From Desulfobacterales bacterium (GTDB lineage Bacteria; Desulfobacterota; Desulfobacteria; Desulfobacterales; 4be13): 5,056 bases of DNA. Shown here piece after piece: positions 1-5,056 of this stretch (position 1 is the first letter of the stretch; the number at the start of each line of letters is the position of its first letter). The notes beneath the pieces are model-generated. The model did no database searches. It was not told the origin of the DNA and was given only the letters and a program-made list of their open reading frames with translations. The stretch spans positions 1-5,056 of the forward strand of contig JAOZLU010000220.1 in assembly GCA_029934695.1 (NCBI GenBank), written 5' to 3'. A program made the translations under genes and the position numbers.

Positions 1-2
1 CC

Positions 3-33
3 AAGCCCCGTAGGGGCGACATATTTGCAGCAC
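3..33 (+). repeat. Palindromic intergenic repeat, G/C-stem variant
   Basis: A short stem-loop, gcccc-gta-ggggc at 5-17, is followed by a tail reading catatttgcagcac. The layout matches the copies at 4117-4147 and 4249-4279, where the stem is gtccc-gta-gggac and the tail is catatttgtagca. The outer part of the stem differs on both arms (T to C on one side, A to G on the other), so pairing is kept. The element therefore belongs to the same repeat class as the hsdS-hsdR gap cluster. It may extend left of the window. Function unknown; it could be a REP/MITE-like element or a structured transcript end. Confidence 0.7.
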
Positions 34-56
34 CGGCAGGCCTCCCCTAAATCCGT

Positions 57-62
57 TATAAT
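57..62 (+). promoter_or_regulatory. Possible -10 box (TATAAT)
   Basis: A perfect TATAAT hexamer sits upstream of the small plus-strand gene. No convincing -35 hexamer lies 16-18 bases before it; the nearest TTGCAG (25-30) is 26 bases away and belongs to the palindromic repeat. The 9-mer cgttataat around it (54-62) recurs at 4071-4079 beside another repeat, so it may be repeat-associated sequence rather than a promoter. If it were used, the small gene would have a leader of roughly 260 bases containing the whole 92-240 repeat block. Confidence 0.2.
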
Positions 63-91
63 CAGAAAAGATGAAAAGTAAAAGGTGAAAA

Positions 92-151
92 TCGTTGCCG
101 GACGGGGATTCTCGTTGCCGGGCGGGGTTTCTCGTTGCCGGACGGGGTTTG
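92..151 (+). repeat. Three tandem 20-bp units
   Basis: Units at 92-111, 112-131 and 132-151 follow each other without a gap. The core is tcgttgccggacggggtttc. Each pair of units differs at two positions (position 11 A/G, position 17 A/T, position 20 C/G). A degenerate further copy can be seen around 168-184 (ttgctggcggggatt), and inverted copies lie at 196-214 and 227-240. This is a GC-rich family distinct from the gtcccgtagggac palindromes. No coding frame accounts for it. A role in the leader of the downstream gene is possible but unproven. Confidence 0.85.
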
Positions 152-214
152 TAACCCCGTCCGAAACCTTTGCTGGCGGGGATTGACGGAACATTGTTAC
201 AAACCCCGTCCGGC
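137..214. repeat. 19-bp perfect inverted repeat pair
   Basis: Bases 137-155 are the exact reverse complement of 196-214 (gttacaaaccccgtccggc), with 40 bases between. The left arm lies in the third tandem unit and overlaps the smaller hairpin at 139-163, so the two folds exclude each other. A degenerate third inverted copy, aaaacccgtccggc, lies at 227-240. Read as RNA this gives two alternative structures; read as DNA it can extrude as a cruciform. Confidence 0.8.
139..163. repeat. 11-bp hairpin, 3-base loop
   Basis: The arms cggacggggtt (139-149) and aaccccgtccg (153-163) pair perfectly around the loop tgt. The stem is GC-rich and strong, but what follows (aaaccttt) is not a T-run, so it is not a standard intrinsic terminator on the plus strand. 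It is most likely the palindromic form of the 20-bp repeat unit. Confidence 0.8.
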
Positions 215-283
215 GAAAAAGGGTTGAAAACCCGTCCGGCAAAAGGTGAAAAATATTTCTGCAGCTTGATGTCTTCGGAGCGG

Positions 284-305
284 GTGCGAAAAATAATTTT
301 CGCAC
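284..305. promoter_or_regulatory. Hairpin in the 5' leader of the small gene
   Basis: The arms gtgcgaaaa (284-292) and ttttcgcac (297-305) pair perfectly around the loop ataa. A G-U and a G-C pair at 282-283/306-307 can extend the stem to 11 pairs. It ends 12 bases before the ribosome binding site at 318-324 and does not occlude it. There is no following T-run on the plus strand. It could stabilise the 5' end of the transcript, mark the end of an upstream transcript, or be an operator palindrome; the sequence does not decide between these. Confidence 0.5.
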
Positions 306-317
306 TCCAAATATACA

Positions 318-324
318 TAAGGAG
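318..324 (+). promoter_or_regulatory. Ribosome binding site (TAAGGAG)
   Basis: TAAGGAG is a near-complete Shine-Dalgarno sequence, five bases (tttct) upstream of the ATG at 330. It is the strongest translation signal in the window. It fixes the start of the small gene and is the main argument that the gene is real. Confidence 0.85.
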
Positions 325-329
325 TTTCT

Positions 330-647
330 ATGAGTGTCAAAAATGAACAGGAATGGTTTAATAAATTTTATGAGGGGACTTTTCTCATTAAAGGATGGAA
401 GGACCGTATGAAAGAAATTCTCCGGGCAGCTCATCCTGAGAATAAAGAAGAAATGCGTAAATCTCTTGACAGCCTGGGAGAAAAGATCGGCCGGGAATGG
501 GCCAAGGATAACAGCGTCCGCCGAATTGATACGGCCATGATGAAACAGTGGGGCGAAGAACTTATTGCAGCCAAAGGAAAGGGGGCGGATGCGTTGAATG
601 AAAATATTGGCAAGATTGACGCTCAAGTGAATAAGATTCTTTCGTAA
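330..647 (+). CDS. Hypothetical small helical protein, 105 aa
   Basis: I do not recognise this protein. The ATG is supported by a TAAGGAG site five bases upstream, and the frame ends at TAA. The product is soluble-looking, strongly charged and probably all-helical, with no signal peptide, membrane segment or cysteine. Four tryptophans lie at residues 9, 23, 57 and 74. Lys/Arg/Glu-rich stretches at about 21-60 look like amphipathic helices, followed by a basic, glycine-containing turn (AAKGKGAD, 80-87) and a last helix (88-104). No enzyme motif, zinc ligand pattern or clear helix-turn-helix is visible. It is transcribed towards hsdR, has no partner gene in the window, and is preceded by 329 bases of repeats, so it looks monocistronic. 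A link to the restriction system (for example a regulator or accessory factor) would be guesswork. A different minus-strand frame covers part of it but lacks these signals. Confidence 0.8.
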   Translation: MSVKNEQEWFNKFYEGTFLIKGWKDRMKEILRAAHPENKEEMRKSLDSLGEKIGREWAKDNSVRRIDTAMMKQWGEELIAAKGKGADALNENIGKIDAQVNKILS

Positions 648-654
648 AGCTTGA

Positions 655-708
655 GACTTCCGAAGCTTTGGAAGCTCGGAAGTCCCACCCCAACACAACA
701 ATTTTTTT
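655..708 (+). terminator. Bulged stem-loop with delayed T-run, candidate terminator
   Basis: The arms gacttccga (655-663) and tcggaagtc (676-684) pair perfectly. Past a single bulged A (664) the stem continues with gctt/aagc around the loop tgg, giving 13 pairs. It starts eight bases after the stop of the small gene. A run of seven T (702-708) follows only after a 17-base C/A-rich stretch, whereas a standard intrinsic terminator needs the T-run directly after the stem. It may therefore be a processed or Rho-assisted 3' end, or another repeat palindrome. On the minus strand, downstream of hsdR, it has no T-run. Confidence 0.4.
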
Positions 709-825
709 GAGCATTCTCAGAAATTAAAAGTTCTGAAAACGCTTCGATCCGACTGGCATTTCGCAGGATCGCTGCCTTCGGGTTCAAGGACTGTATATTC
801 GTCACCGTCTCCAAGCAATGCTTTT

Positions 826-852
826 CTGCTGAAATTTTATACAGTTCAGCAG
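826..852. repeat. Weak inverted repeat at the hsdR stop
   Basis: The arms ctgctgaa (826-833) and ttcagcag (845-852) pair perfectly around an 11-base loop and overlap the TGA of hsdR (846-848). The minus-strand continuation is AAAAGC rather than a T-run, so I do not call a terminator. No better terminator for hsdR is visible in 648-845. Confidence 0.3.
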
Positions 853-3800
853 GCCGTAGCATAAACATTATTGTCAGCCCTTGGATACTGCTGATAAATA
901 TGATTGAATACAAATTCGGTTTTCTCATCCACTTCGACATCTGAATAGGATTCAACCGGCAGGCTCACAAACAAATAATCGTATATGTATGATCTCACTC
1001 CGGCCGCAGTTGCTGTCTTTTCTCTCCAGTTGTCCACCCCGAGTTGTTCTTTTTTCAGGGTTTCCAAGAGTATGACAGCGGTTTTTTTGATCTTGTTCCG
1101 ATCATGGGTTGAAAGTTCCGGTTTTTCCAACAAATCAAAGATGGCGAGTTGCTCCTCAGTCAGATTTTCTTTCACCGCCCGGGTATCTTCTTCGGAGAGA
1201 TTCTTGACAAATTCCATCAGTTTGTCAAAGGTCTCTTCAATGGTCGCCCGATCTTTTTCACGGTTATATGCCTGGATAATATCCTGATAGTGTTTGTAAT
1301 AATTTATCCGCAACGGATTCTGGGCGATCATCTTCTTTAATTTGGCTTTTATCCGGTCTTTCAGGGAATGAACCGCTGTATTTTTCCGCCCTGATTTTGA
1401 GAATTTCTGTCTCAGATTTTCAAAATCTATGCCGCTGATGTCATAGATTTTTCCGAAATCCTCGGTCGGTTCGCTGATCTGAGTTTCTGACTCCACAGTG
1501 CTGTCTATGATGTCATGCAGGGATTTCATGACATCTGAAATATCCGCATTCTCCTCGTTCTTTTGCACTCTTTGATAAATGATGCGGATGGCATCATGCC
1601 GGGGACTGAAGTCATTGATCACCGGATCAGGCAAAACCGCCTTGAACTTTTTGAAGACTTCTCTGGCGAGGAGTTTAAATTTCTTCTTGGTTTCATCTGT
1701 GGTGTAAACCGCATTCACCGCGTCTTTGATCGCTTTGATTCTGTTAAAGCCCTCTGCGTTCAGCAAGTCCTGTAAATCAAAGCCCAATGTTTTAAGAAAA
1801 GAGACCGTTTCGGCAATGACTTCTTCAAGTTCCTGTATGAGGTCTTCTTTGGGTCTGACGGGCGGATCAGGTTCCTCGCCGCTACTGGTTCCGGCATACG
1901 CAGCCAATGCTTTTCGCAGATGCTTCAACACGCCGATATAATCCACAATCAGCCCGTTGTTTTTGCCTTCATATACCCGGTTCGCTCTGGCAATGGCCTG
2001 CATCAAGGCGTGGCCTTTCATGGGTTTGTCAAGATACAGGGTGGAAAGGCTTTCCACATCAAAGCCGGTGAGCCACATGGCGCAGACAATCGCGAGGCGG
2101 AAGGGGTGTGAGTTGTCTTTGAATTCTTTGTCAAGGTCTCTTTCCTTCATTTTTCTGCGATGAGGAATAATGTTCAGTTCCCAGTTTTGGAATTTCCTGA
2201 CCTCATTCTGCTCTTCGCTGATCACCACGGCGTATTCCGTCTCTTTCATCCATTCCAATTGCTTCTTCAGTTCTGATTCTTCTGGGTCATCTGCTGTGTT
2301 CTGAATTTCTTTTTCAAGTTTTCGGATGTGATCCTTCCAGTATTTGTCAATCAGGTTGTGCATTCGGACTGCGGTGAGCTTGTCAATGCATACGAGCATG
2401 GCTTTTCCGGTGTCCCATCGGGCGGCATGGTGTTCCACAAGGTCTTTGGCAATCTTGTTCAGACGTTTTGCCGCGGTGATGATGTGATATTCACGGGAAA
2501 GGTCTTTTTCCAGTCTGGCTTCCTCGTCCGGGTTCAGATCGTACTCGTCAAGTTTTGCCGCTATTTTTTCATTGATGCGCGTGTCTGTGATGTTCAGTTT
2601 CTCGCCCCGGTTCTCATAAAAGAGCGGCACGGTTGCGCCGTCTTCCACGGCCCGTTTGAAATTGTATGTGGAGACGTAATTTCCGAATACTTTTCTTGTG
2701 ATTTCATCCTCCTCAAACAGAGGGGTTCCGGTAAATCCGATGAATGCGGCATTGGGCAGGGCGTTTCTCATGTTCAGGGCCAGTCTGCCGTATTGGGTGC
2801 GGTGGGCTTCGTCAGAGATGACGATGATATCGTCTCTTTCTGAATAGGGGGTTTCAGTTTCCTGGTTGAATTTATGAATCAGCGTGAAGATGTAGCGATG
2901 GTCTTGTCTGAGGAGTTCTTCAAGATGTTCGCCGCTGGATGCCCGGACATGCCTGCCACTGACTGCGCCTGTGCCTGCAAAGGTTTCGTATATCTGGGCA
3001 TCGAGCTCCCGACGGTCTGTCACGATGACAAAGGTATGATTCCCTTTGAATTTTCGGTGGATTTTCTGGCAGAAAAAGACCATTGAATATGATTTTCCGC
3101 TTCCCTGGGTATGCCAGAAAACTCCCAACTGTCCCTGGTTTGCTTTTCTGTTTTTTACGGATTCCACGGCTTGGCTGACACCGAGAAACTGGTGGTTGCG
3201 GGCGATGATCTTTGCGGTTTTTCCGGAGCTTTCGTCAAACAGGATGAAGTTCTCAAAGATGTCAATGAAGTTCTCTTTGGTGCAGATGCCTTTCAGGAGG
3301 GTTTCAAATTCAACCACGCCTTTATCCCCTTCTCCGAGCCGTTTCCATTCGCTGAAATGTCCGTATTTTCCGGATACGGAGCCGATTTTGCCTTCATCGC
3401 CGTTGCTCAGGATGATCAGGGCGTTGTGATGGAAGATGTGGGGAATGGTGTCTTTGTAGTCGCTCAGGTTGTTGATGTACGCGGCTTTGATGTCTTTGTG
3501 GATGTTTTTAAGTTCAATGAACAAAAGAGGGATGCCGTTGACAAAGCCGACAATGTCCGGCCTTCTGCGGTACGGGTTTCCCTGAATCCGTAATTCCCGA
3601 ATTGCTAAGAAATGGTTGTCGTTGGGCGTGTTGAAGTCGAGGAGTTTCAGTTTCAGGGTTTCGGTTTCGCCTTTGTCATTTCTGAGTGAGACAGGTATGC
3701 CATTTTTAAGGTATTCGTATTTTTCCTTGTTGGTCTGGATGAGAGATTTGGAGACGCTTTCGGAGACGATGGTTTCAATGGCTTCGTTGTACGCGGCCTG

Positions 3801-4004
3801 GGGCAAATCGGGGTTTAATGTTTCCAATGCGTTGCGGAGGTGGCGGGTGAGGATGACCGCTTTCTCGTCTTCCCGGCCAAAAGAGCCGTCTTTGCCGAGA
3901 ACTTCGGTGTTATGGGCATACCCGGTTTCCCATCCCAATGTTTCCCGGAAATAGTTGATGGTGGTCTCTTGGACGAGTTTGTCTTCAGTGTAGTCGTTGC
4001 TCAT
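846..4004 (-). CDS. hsdR: Type I restriction enzyme, R (translocase/endonuclease) subunit
   Basis: HsdR is the ATP-driven DNA translocase and nuclease of type I restriction complexes; it acts in the cytoplasm with HsdM and HsdS on DNA lacking the methyl mark. The 1052-aa length is usual. The N-terminal nuclease domain (about 1-250) has Asp150 and Glu164-X-Lys166 (PDIVGF...ELK). The usual RecB-type QxxxY reads Asn179-LSD-Tyr183 here. The helicase motor follows: Walker A TQGSGKS (299-305), TDRRELD (329-335), DEAH (398-401), TGTP (425-428), WLTGFD (644-649) and QAIARANR (669-676). The C-terminal part (about 720-1040) is helical and resembles the DUF3387-type HsdR tail that contacts the methyltransferase core. 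The ATG is preceded only by a weak GGTAA. The gene is 292 bp downstream of hsdS on the same strand, with repeats between. A weak promoter-like pair (TTTTCA, 18 bases, AATAAT at 4023-4018) lies too close to the start to be convincing. No frameshift or internal stop is present, so it looks functional. Confidence 0.97.
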   Translation of the reverse strand: MSNDYTEDKLVQETTINYFRETLGWETGYAHNTEVLGKDGSFGREDEKAVILTRHLRNALETLNPDLPQAAYNEAIETIVSESVSKSLIQTNKEKYEYLKNGIPVSLRNDKGETETLKLKLLDFNTPNDNHFLAIRELRIQGNPYRRRPDIVGFVNGIPLLFIELKNIHKDIKAAYINNLSDYKDTIPHIFHHNALIILSNGDEGKIGSVSGKYGHFSEWKRLGEGDKGVVEFETLLKGICTKENFIDIFENFILFDESSGKTAKIIARNHQFLGVSQAVESVKNRKANQGQLGVFWHTQGSGKSYSMVFFCQKIHRKFKGNHTFVIVTDRRELDAQIYETFAGTGAVSGRHVRASSGEHLEELLRQDHRYIFTLIHKFNQETETPYSERDDIIVISDEAHRTQYGRLALNMRNALPNAAFIGFTGTPLFEEDEITRKVFGNYVSTYNFKRAVEDGATVPLFYENRGEKLNITDTRINEKIAAKLDEYDLNPDEEARLEKDLSREYHIITAAKRLNKIAKDLVEHHAARWDTGKAMLVCIDKLTAVRMHNLIDKYWKDHIRKLEKEIQNTADDPEESELKKQLEWMKETEYAVVISEEQNEVRKFQNWELNIIPHRRKMKERDLDKEFKDNSHPFRLAIVCAMWLTGFDVESLSTLYLDKPMKGHALMQAIARANRVYEGKNNGLIVDYIGVLKHLRKALAAYAGTSSGEEPDPPVRPKEDLIQELEEVIAETVSFLKTLGFDLQDLLNAEGFNRIKAIKDAVNAVYTTDETKKKFKLLAREVFKKFKAVLPDPVINDFSPRHDAIRIIYQRVQKNEENADISDVMKSLHDIIDSTVESETQISEPTEDFGKIYDISGIDFENLRQKFSKSGRKNTAVHSLKDRIKAKLKKMIAQNPLRINYYKHYQDIIQAYNREKDRATIEETFDKLMEFVKNLSEEDTRAVKENLTEEQLAIFDLLEKPELSTHDRNKIKKTAVILLETLKKEQLGVDNWREKTATAAGVRSYIYDYLFVSLPVESYSDVEVDEKTEFVFNHIYQQYPRADNNVYATAC

Positions 4005-4023
4005 AATTTGTTACCGCATTATT

Positions 4024-4040
4024 CCGTCCCGTAGAGACGG
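4024..4040 (+). repeat. Palindromic repeat core, partial copy
   Basis: The 15-mer gtcccgtagagacgg (4026-4040) is identical to bases 4170-4184 of another copy in this cluster, but here the catatttgtagca tail is replaced by ttgaaaatag. The outer bases ccgtc/gacgg pair. It ends 19 bases upstream of the hsdR start codon, so it lies in any leader of hsdR. Confidence 0.65.
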
Positions 4041-4049
4041 TTGAAAATA

Positions 4050-4071
4050 GCCCGGCAATTCATTGCCGGGC
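4050..4071. repeat. 10-bp perfect inverted repeat near the hsdR start
   Basis: The arms gcccggcaat (4050-4059) and attgccgggc (4062-4071) are exact reverse complements with two bases between, so a real loop would open the innermost pairs. On the plus strand five T (4079-4083) follow after seven bases, but no plus-strand gene runs into it. On the minus strand it lies about 45 bases before the hsdR start and is followed by ctattttc, a poor T-run. It is probably part of a composite repeat with 4024-4040; weak attenuation of hsdR transcription is conceivable. Confidence 0.65.
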
Positions 4072-4087
4072 GTTATAATTTTTCAGT

Positions 4088-4103
4088 CGTCCTTACGGGA
4101 TCA
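4088..4103 (-). repeat. Degenerate copy of the palindromic repeat
   Basis: The sequence cgtccttacgggatc resembles the core ccgtccctacgggact of the inverted copies at 4200-4226 and 4249-4279 with a few changes, and it has lost the tail. It looks like a decayed member of the cluster. Confidence 0.4.
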
Positions 4104-4116
4104 AGGGTGTGTTTGG

Positions 4117-4147
4117 AAAGTCCCGTAGGGACGGCATATTTGTAGCA
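4117..4147 (+). repeat. Palindromic repeat, full copy A
   Basis: This copy consists of the stem-loop gtccc-gta-gggac (4120-4132) followed by the tail ggcatatttgtagca. All 31 bases are the exact reverse complement of 4249-4279. The tail and stem also match 27 bases of the inverted copy at 4200-4226. Confidence 0.85.
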
Positions 4148-4167
4148 CAAGAGGGGCCGGCCTTCCC

Positions 4168-4190
4168 AAGTCCCGTAGAGACGGCATATT
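4168..4190 (+). repeat. Palindromic repeat, copy B (truncated tail)
   Basis: This copy is in the same orientation as copy A and about 50 bases further on. It differs by one base in the core (gtagag for gtaggg), which breaks one stem pair, and the tail stops at catatt. It shares its 15-base core with the copy at 4026-4040. Confidence 0.75.
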
Positions 4191-4199
4191 CTCCATATC

Positions 4200-4226
4200 C
4201 TACAAATATGCCGTCCCTACGGGACT
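4200..4226 (-). repeat. Palindromic repeat, inverted copy C
   Basis: All 27 bases are the reverse complement of 4119-4145 in copy A. It lies ten bases after copy B in opposite orientation, so B and C face each other tail to tail and can pair over their shared core and tail. Confidence 0.85.
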
Positions 4227-4248
4227 CGGAAATACGAGGGCATATCAT

Positions 4249-4279
4249 TGCTACAAATATGCCGTCCCTACGGGACTTT
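4249..4279 (-). repeat. Palindromic repeat, inverted copy D
   Basis: This is a perfect 31-base inverted match to copy A (4117-4147). It ends 17 bases from the hsdS stop codon (TGA, 4299-4297 on the minus strand). On the hsdS transcript it would be the first structured element after translation ends. No T-run follows it, so it is not a standard terminator. Confidence 0.85.
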
Positions 4280-4296
4280 TCAATCCATCTCAATCA

Positions 4297-5056
4297 TCAA
4301 ACCTGAATGCTTCCGTTCATCAGGCGAGGTAGTAGGATGTCATGGGCTTCTTTGAGTTTTTGGTTTTGTTTTTTTAGCAACCTCACCTGACGAATAAAAT
4401 TATATGCGTAATTATTAAAGCTATTTAAAATATTTTTTGAAGGAATCATGATTTCAAAATTTCTGAATGTTGATTTGATAATCTCTTTATAAGTTGTTCC
4501 GCCAGCCTTTGAAATAATTTCTTCTTTTCTATGAATCAGATTGAACAAAAGATACATTCGGGAATTTTCTTCACTTGGAATTATCGAAATAAAACCCTGA
4601 TTTGTACATACTTCTTTATCAATCAGAGCAAAAAAACCTATAGAGGCTCTGCTTGTCATCAGAATAGTATCAGGGGGGACTAACTTTGCCGAACTTTTTT
4701 TTAAGCCTTCCTCAGTAATTTTCTTTTCAGAATCCAATAAAACAATGCAATTATTTTTGGTTACATCTGTTGGCGTAATCCAAATGATATTCCCGTTATC
4801 CCAGTATTCGCTGACCTTTGTTGAAGGCGTTCCTCCCCCAACTGACTCACAAACATCATCCATTGCTTTCTTTATCCATCCATCAGGCACACCATCCACA
4901 ACCCGAATATGCTCATGCCCCGGAAACCGAAGCCGGACAAACCATTCTTTGTATATGAGCCGGGCCGCTTCTTCCAGCAGTTTTATCCTTCGCATATTGT
5001 TTTCTATCAAATCATCATAGGCAGATAGGATAGAGGCGATTTTATGTTGGGTTTCG
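4297..5056 (-). CDS. hsdS: Type I restriction-modification specificity subunit, partial (C-terminal 252 codons)
   Basis: HsdS recognises the bipartite DNA target and scaffolds two HsdM and, for restriction, two HsdR subunits. The frame is open to the right edge, so the true start and the first recognition domain (roughly 170-200 aa by family length) are outside. The visible fragment begins in the central conserved region: QHKIASILSAYDD, then LLEEAARLIYKEWFVRLRFP, the coiled-coil arm and its exit typical of HsdS. The second target recognition domain starts at GWIKKAMDDVCESVGGGTPS (about 4880) and includes WITPTDV and TSRASIGFFA. The C-terminal conserved helix is LLKKQNQKLKEAHDILLPRL, ending NGSIQV and TGA. 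A TTG at 5010 could be taken for a start but is a leucine within the conserved helix. The recognition-domain DNA is strikingly AT-rich (about 28% GC in 4381-4620) against about 52% at 4861-4980. hsdR follows after 292 bp; hsdM is expected further upstream. Confidence 0.95.
   Translation of the reverse strand, partial: ETQHKIASILSAYDDLIENNMRRIKLLEEAARLIYKEWFVRLRFPGHEHIRVVDGVPDGWIKKAMDDVCESVGGGTPSTKVSEYWDNGNIIWITPTDVTKNNCIVLLDSEKKITEEGLKKSSAKLVPPDTILMTSRASIGFFALIDKEVCTNQGFISIIPSEENSRMYLLFNLIHRKEEIISKAGGTTYKEIIKSTFRNFEIMIPSKNILNSFNNYAYNFIRQVRLLKKQNQKLKEAHDILLPRLMNGSIQV

Larger units (their letters stand above)
80..252 (+). repeat. Short direct repeat flanking the repeat block
   Basis: The 12-mer aaaaggtgaaaa occurs at 80-91 and again at 241-252, exactly bracketing the 92-240 block of tandem and inverted units. 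The two copies could be the remains of a duplicated flank, or simply part of the repeat unit, since each abuts a unit end. The short A-rich word makes chance occurrence possible. Confidence 0.4.

Noticed and set aside
92..240. Insertion sequence or transposon remnant
   Set aside because: No transposase frame, target duplication or terminal repeat pair is convincing; the only flanking direct repeat (aaaaggtgaaaa) is short and A-rich.
623..955. 110-codon minus-strand frame across the end of hsdR
   Set aside because: It overlaps the 3' end of hsdR in another frame, reads through the palindrome and the end of the small plus-strand gene, and has no start signal or known domain.
2328..2843. 171-codon plus-strand frame, and other plus-strand frames within 985-4034
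   Set aside because: They lie antisense to the well-supported hsdR frame, whose motifs are intact throughout; they are shadow frames.
4050..4083. Plus-strand intrinsic terminator
   Set aside because: A stem followed by five T is present, but the T-run is seven bases from the stem and no plus-strand gene runs towards it; it is better explained as part of the repeat cluster.
4117..4279. CRISPR array
   Set aside because: Only four good copies, in two orientations with irregular spacing (21, 9 and 22 bases between), and no array-like regularity or cas gene in view.
4093..4306. Two overlapping small frames (minus 4093-4293, plus 4109-4306) with repeated RRDGIF and MPSLRD peptides
   Set aside because: Both are translations of the palindromic repeats A-D on either strand. 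The repeated peptides follow from the repeat sequence, and neither frame has a convincing ribosome binding site.
5008..5010. TTG as the start of hsdS
   Set aside because: The frame is open upstream to the window edge and encodes the conserved KIASILSAYDD segment directly before this codon, so it is an internal leucine.

Overview
The window carries the downstream part of a type I restriction-modification locus on the minus strand. Entering from the right edge, the order is a partial hsdS (specificity subunit, N-terminal half outside the window), a 292-bp gap packed with palindromic repeats, and a complete hsdR (translocase/endonuclease subunit, 1052 codons). The methyltransferase gene hsdM is not present. 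By usual locus order it should lie beyond the right edge, upstream of hsdS, but this is inference.

The left part (1-845) is different. Bases 1-329 are repeat-rich non-coding DNA: one copy of the same palindromic repeat class seen between hsdS and hsdR, then a second family made of three tandem 20-bp units plus inverted and degenerate copies. This leads to a single small plus-strand gene (330-647, 105 codons) of unknown function, with a strong ribosome binding site and a hairpin just upstream of it. It converges on hsdR. The 198-bp gap between them holds a bulged stem-loop and no gene I can support.

Organism: the sequence shows a moderate-GC bacterium with abundant short intergenic palindromic repeats. 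The style (repeats whose chance translation gives RRDGIF / MPSLRD peptides) reminds me of large repeat-rich genomes such as Desulfonema-type Desulfobacterota, but no phylogenetic marker is present, so this is a low-confidence impression.

How the parts work together: HsdS would hold DNA through two target recognition domains and assemble with HsdM and HsdR. HsdR adds ATP-driven translocation and cleavage of unmodified DNA. HsdR shows all main helicase motifs and the Asp/Glu-X-Lys nuclease core, so it looks intact. One deviation is Asn in place of the Gln of the RecB-type QxxxY motif. The visible recognition domain of HsdS is about 28-33% GC over much of its length against about 52% in the adjacent conserved part, consistent with domain exchange.

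I found no clearly new biological system. The best leads are the two repeat families (one showing a compensatory base change in its stem), the uncharacterised small gene, and the repeat cluster inserted between two genes of a multi-subunit enzyme.
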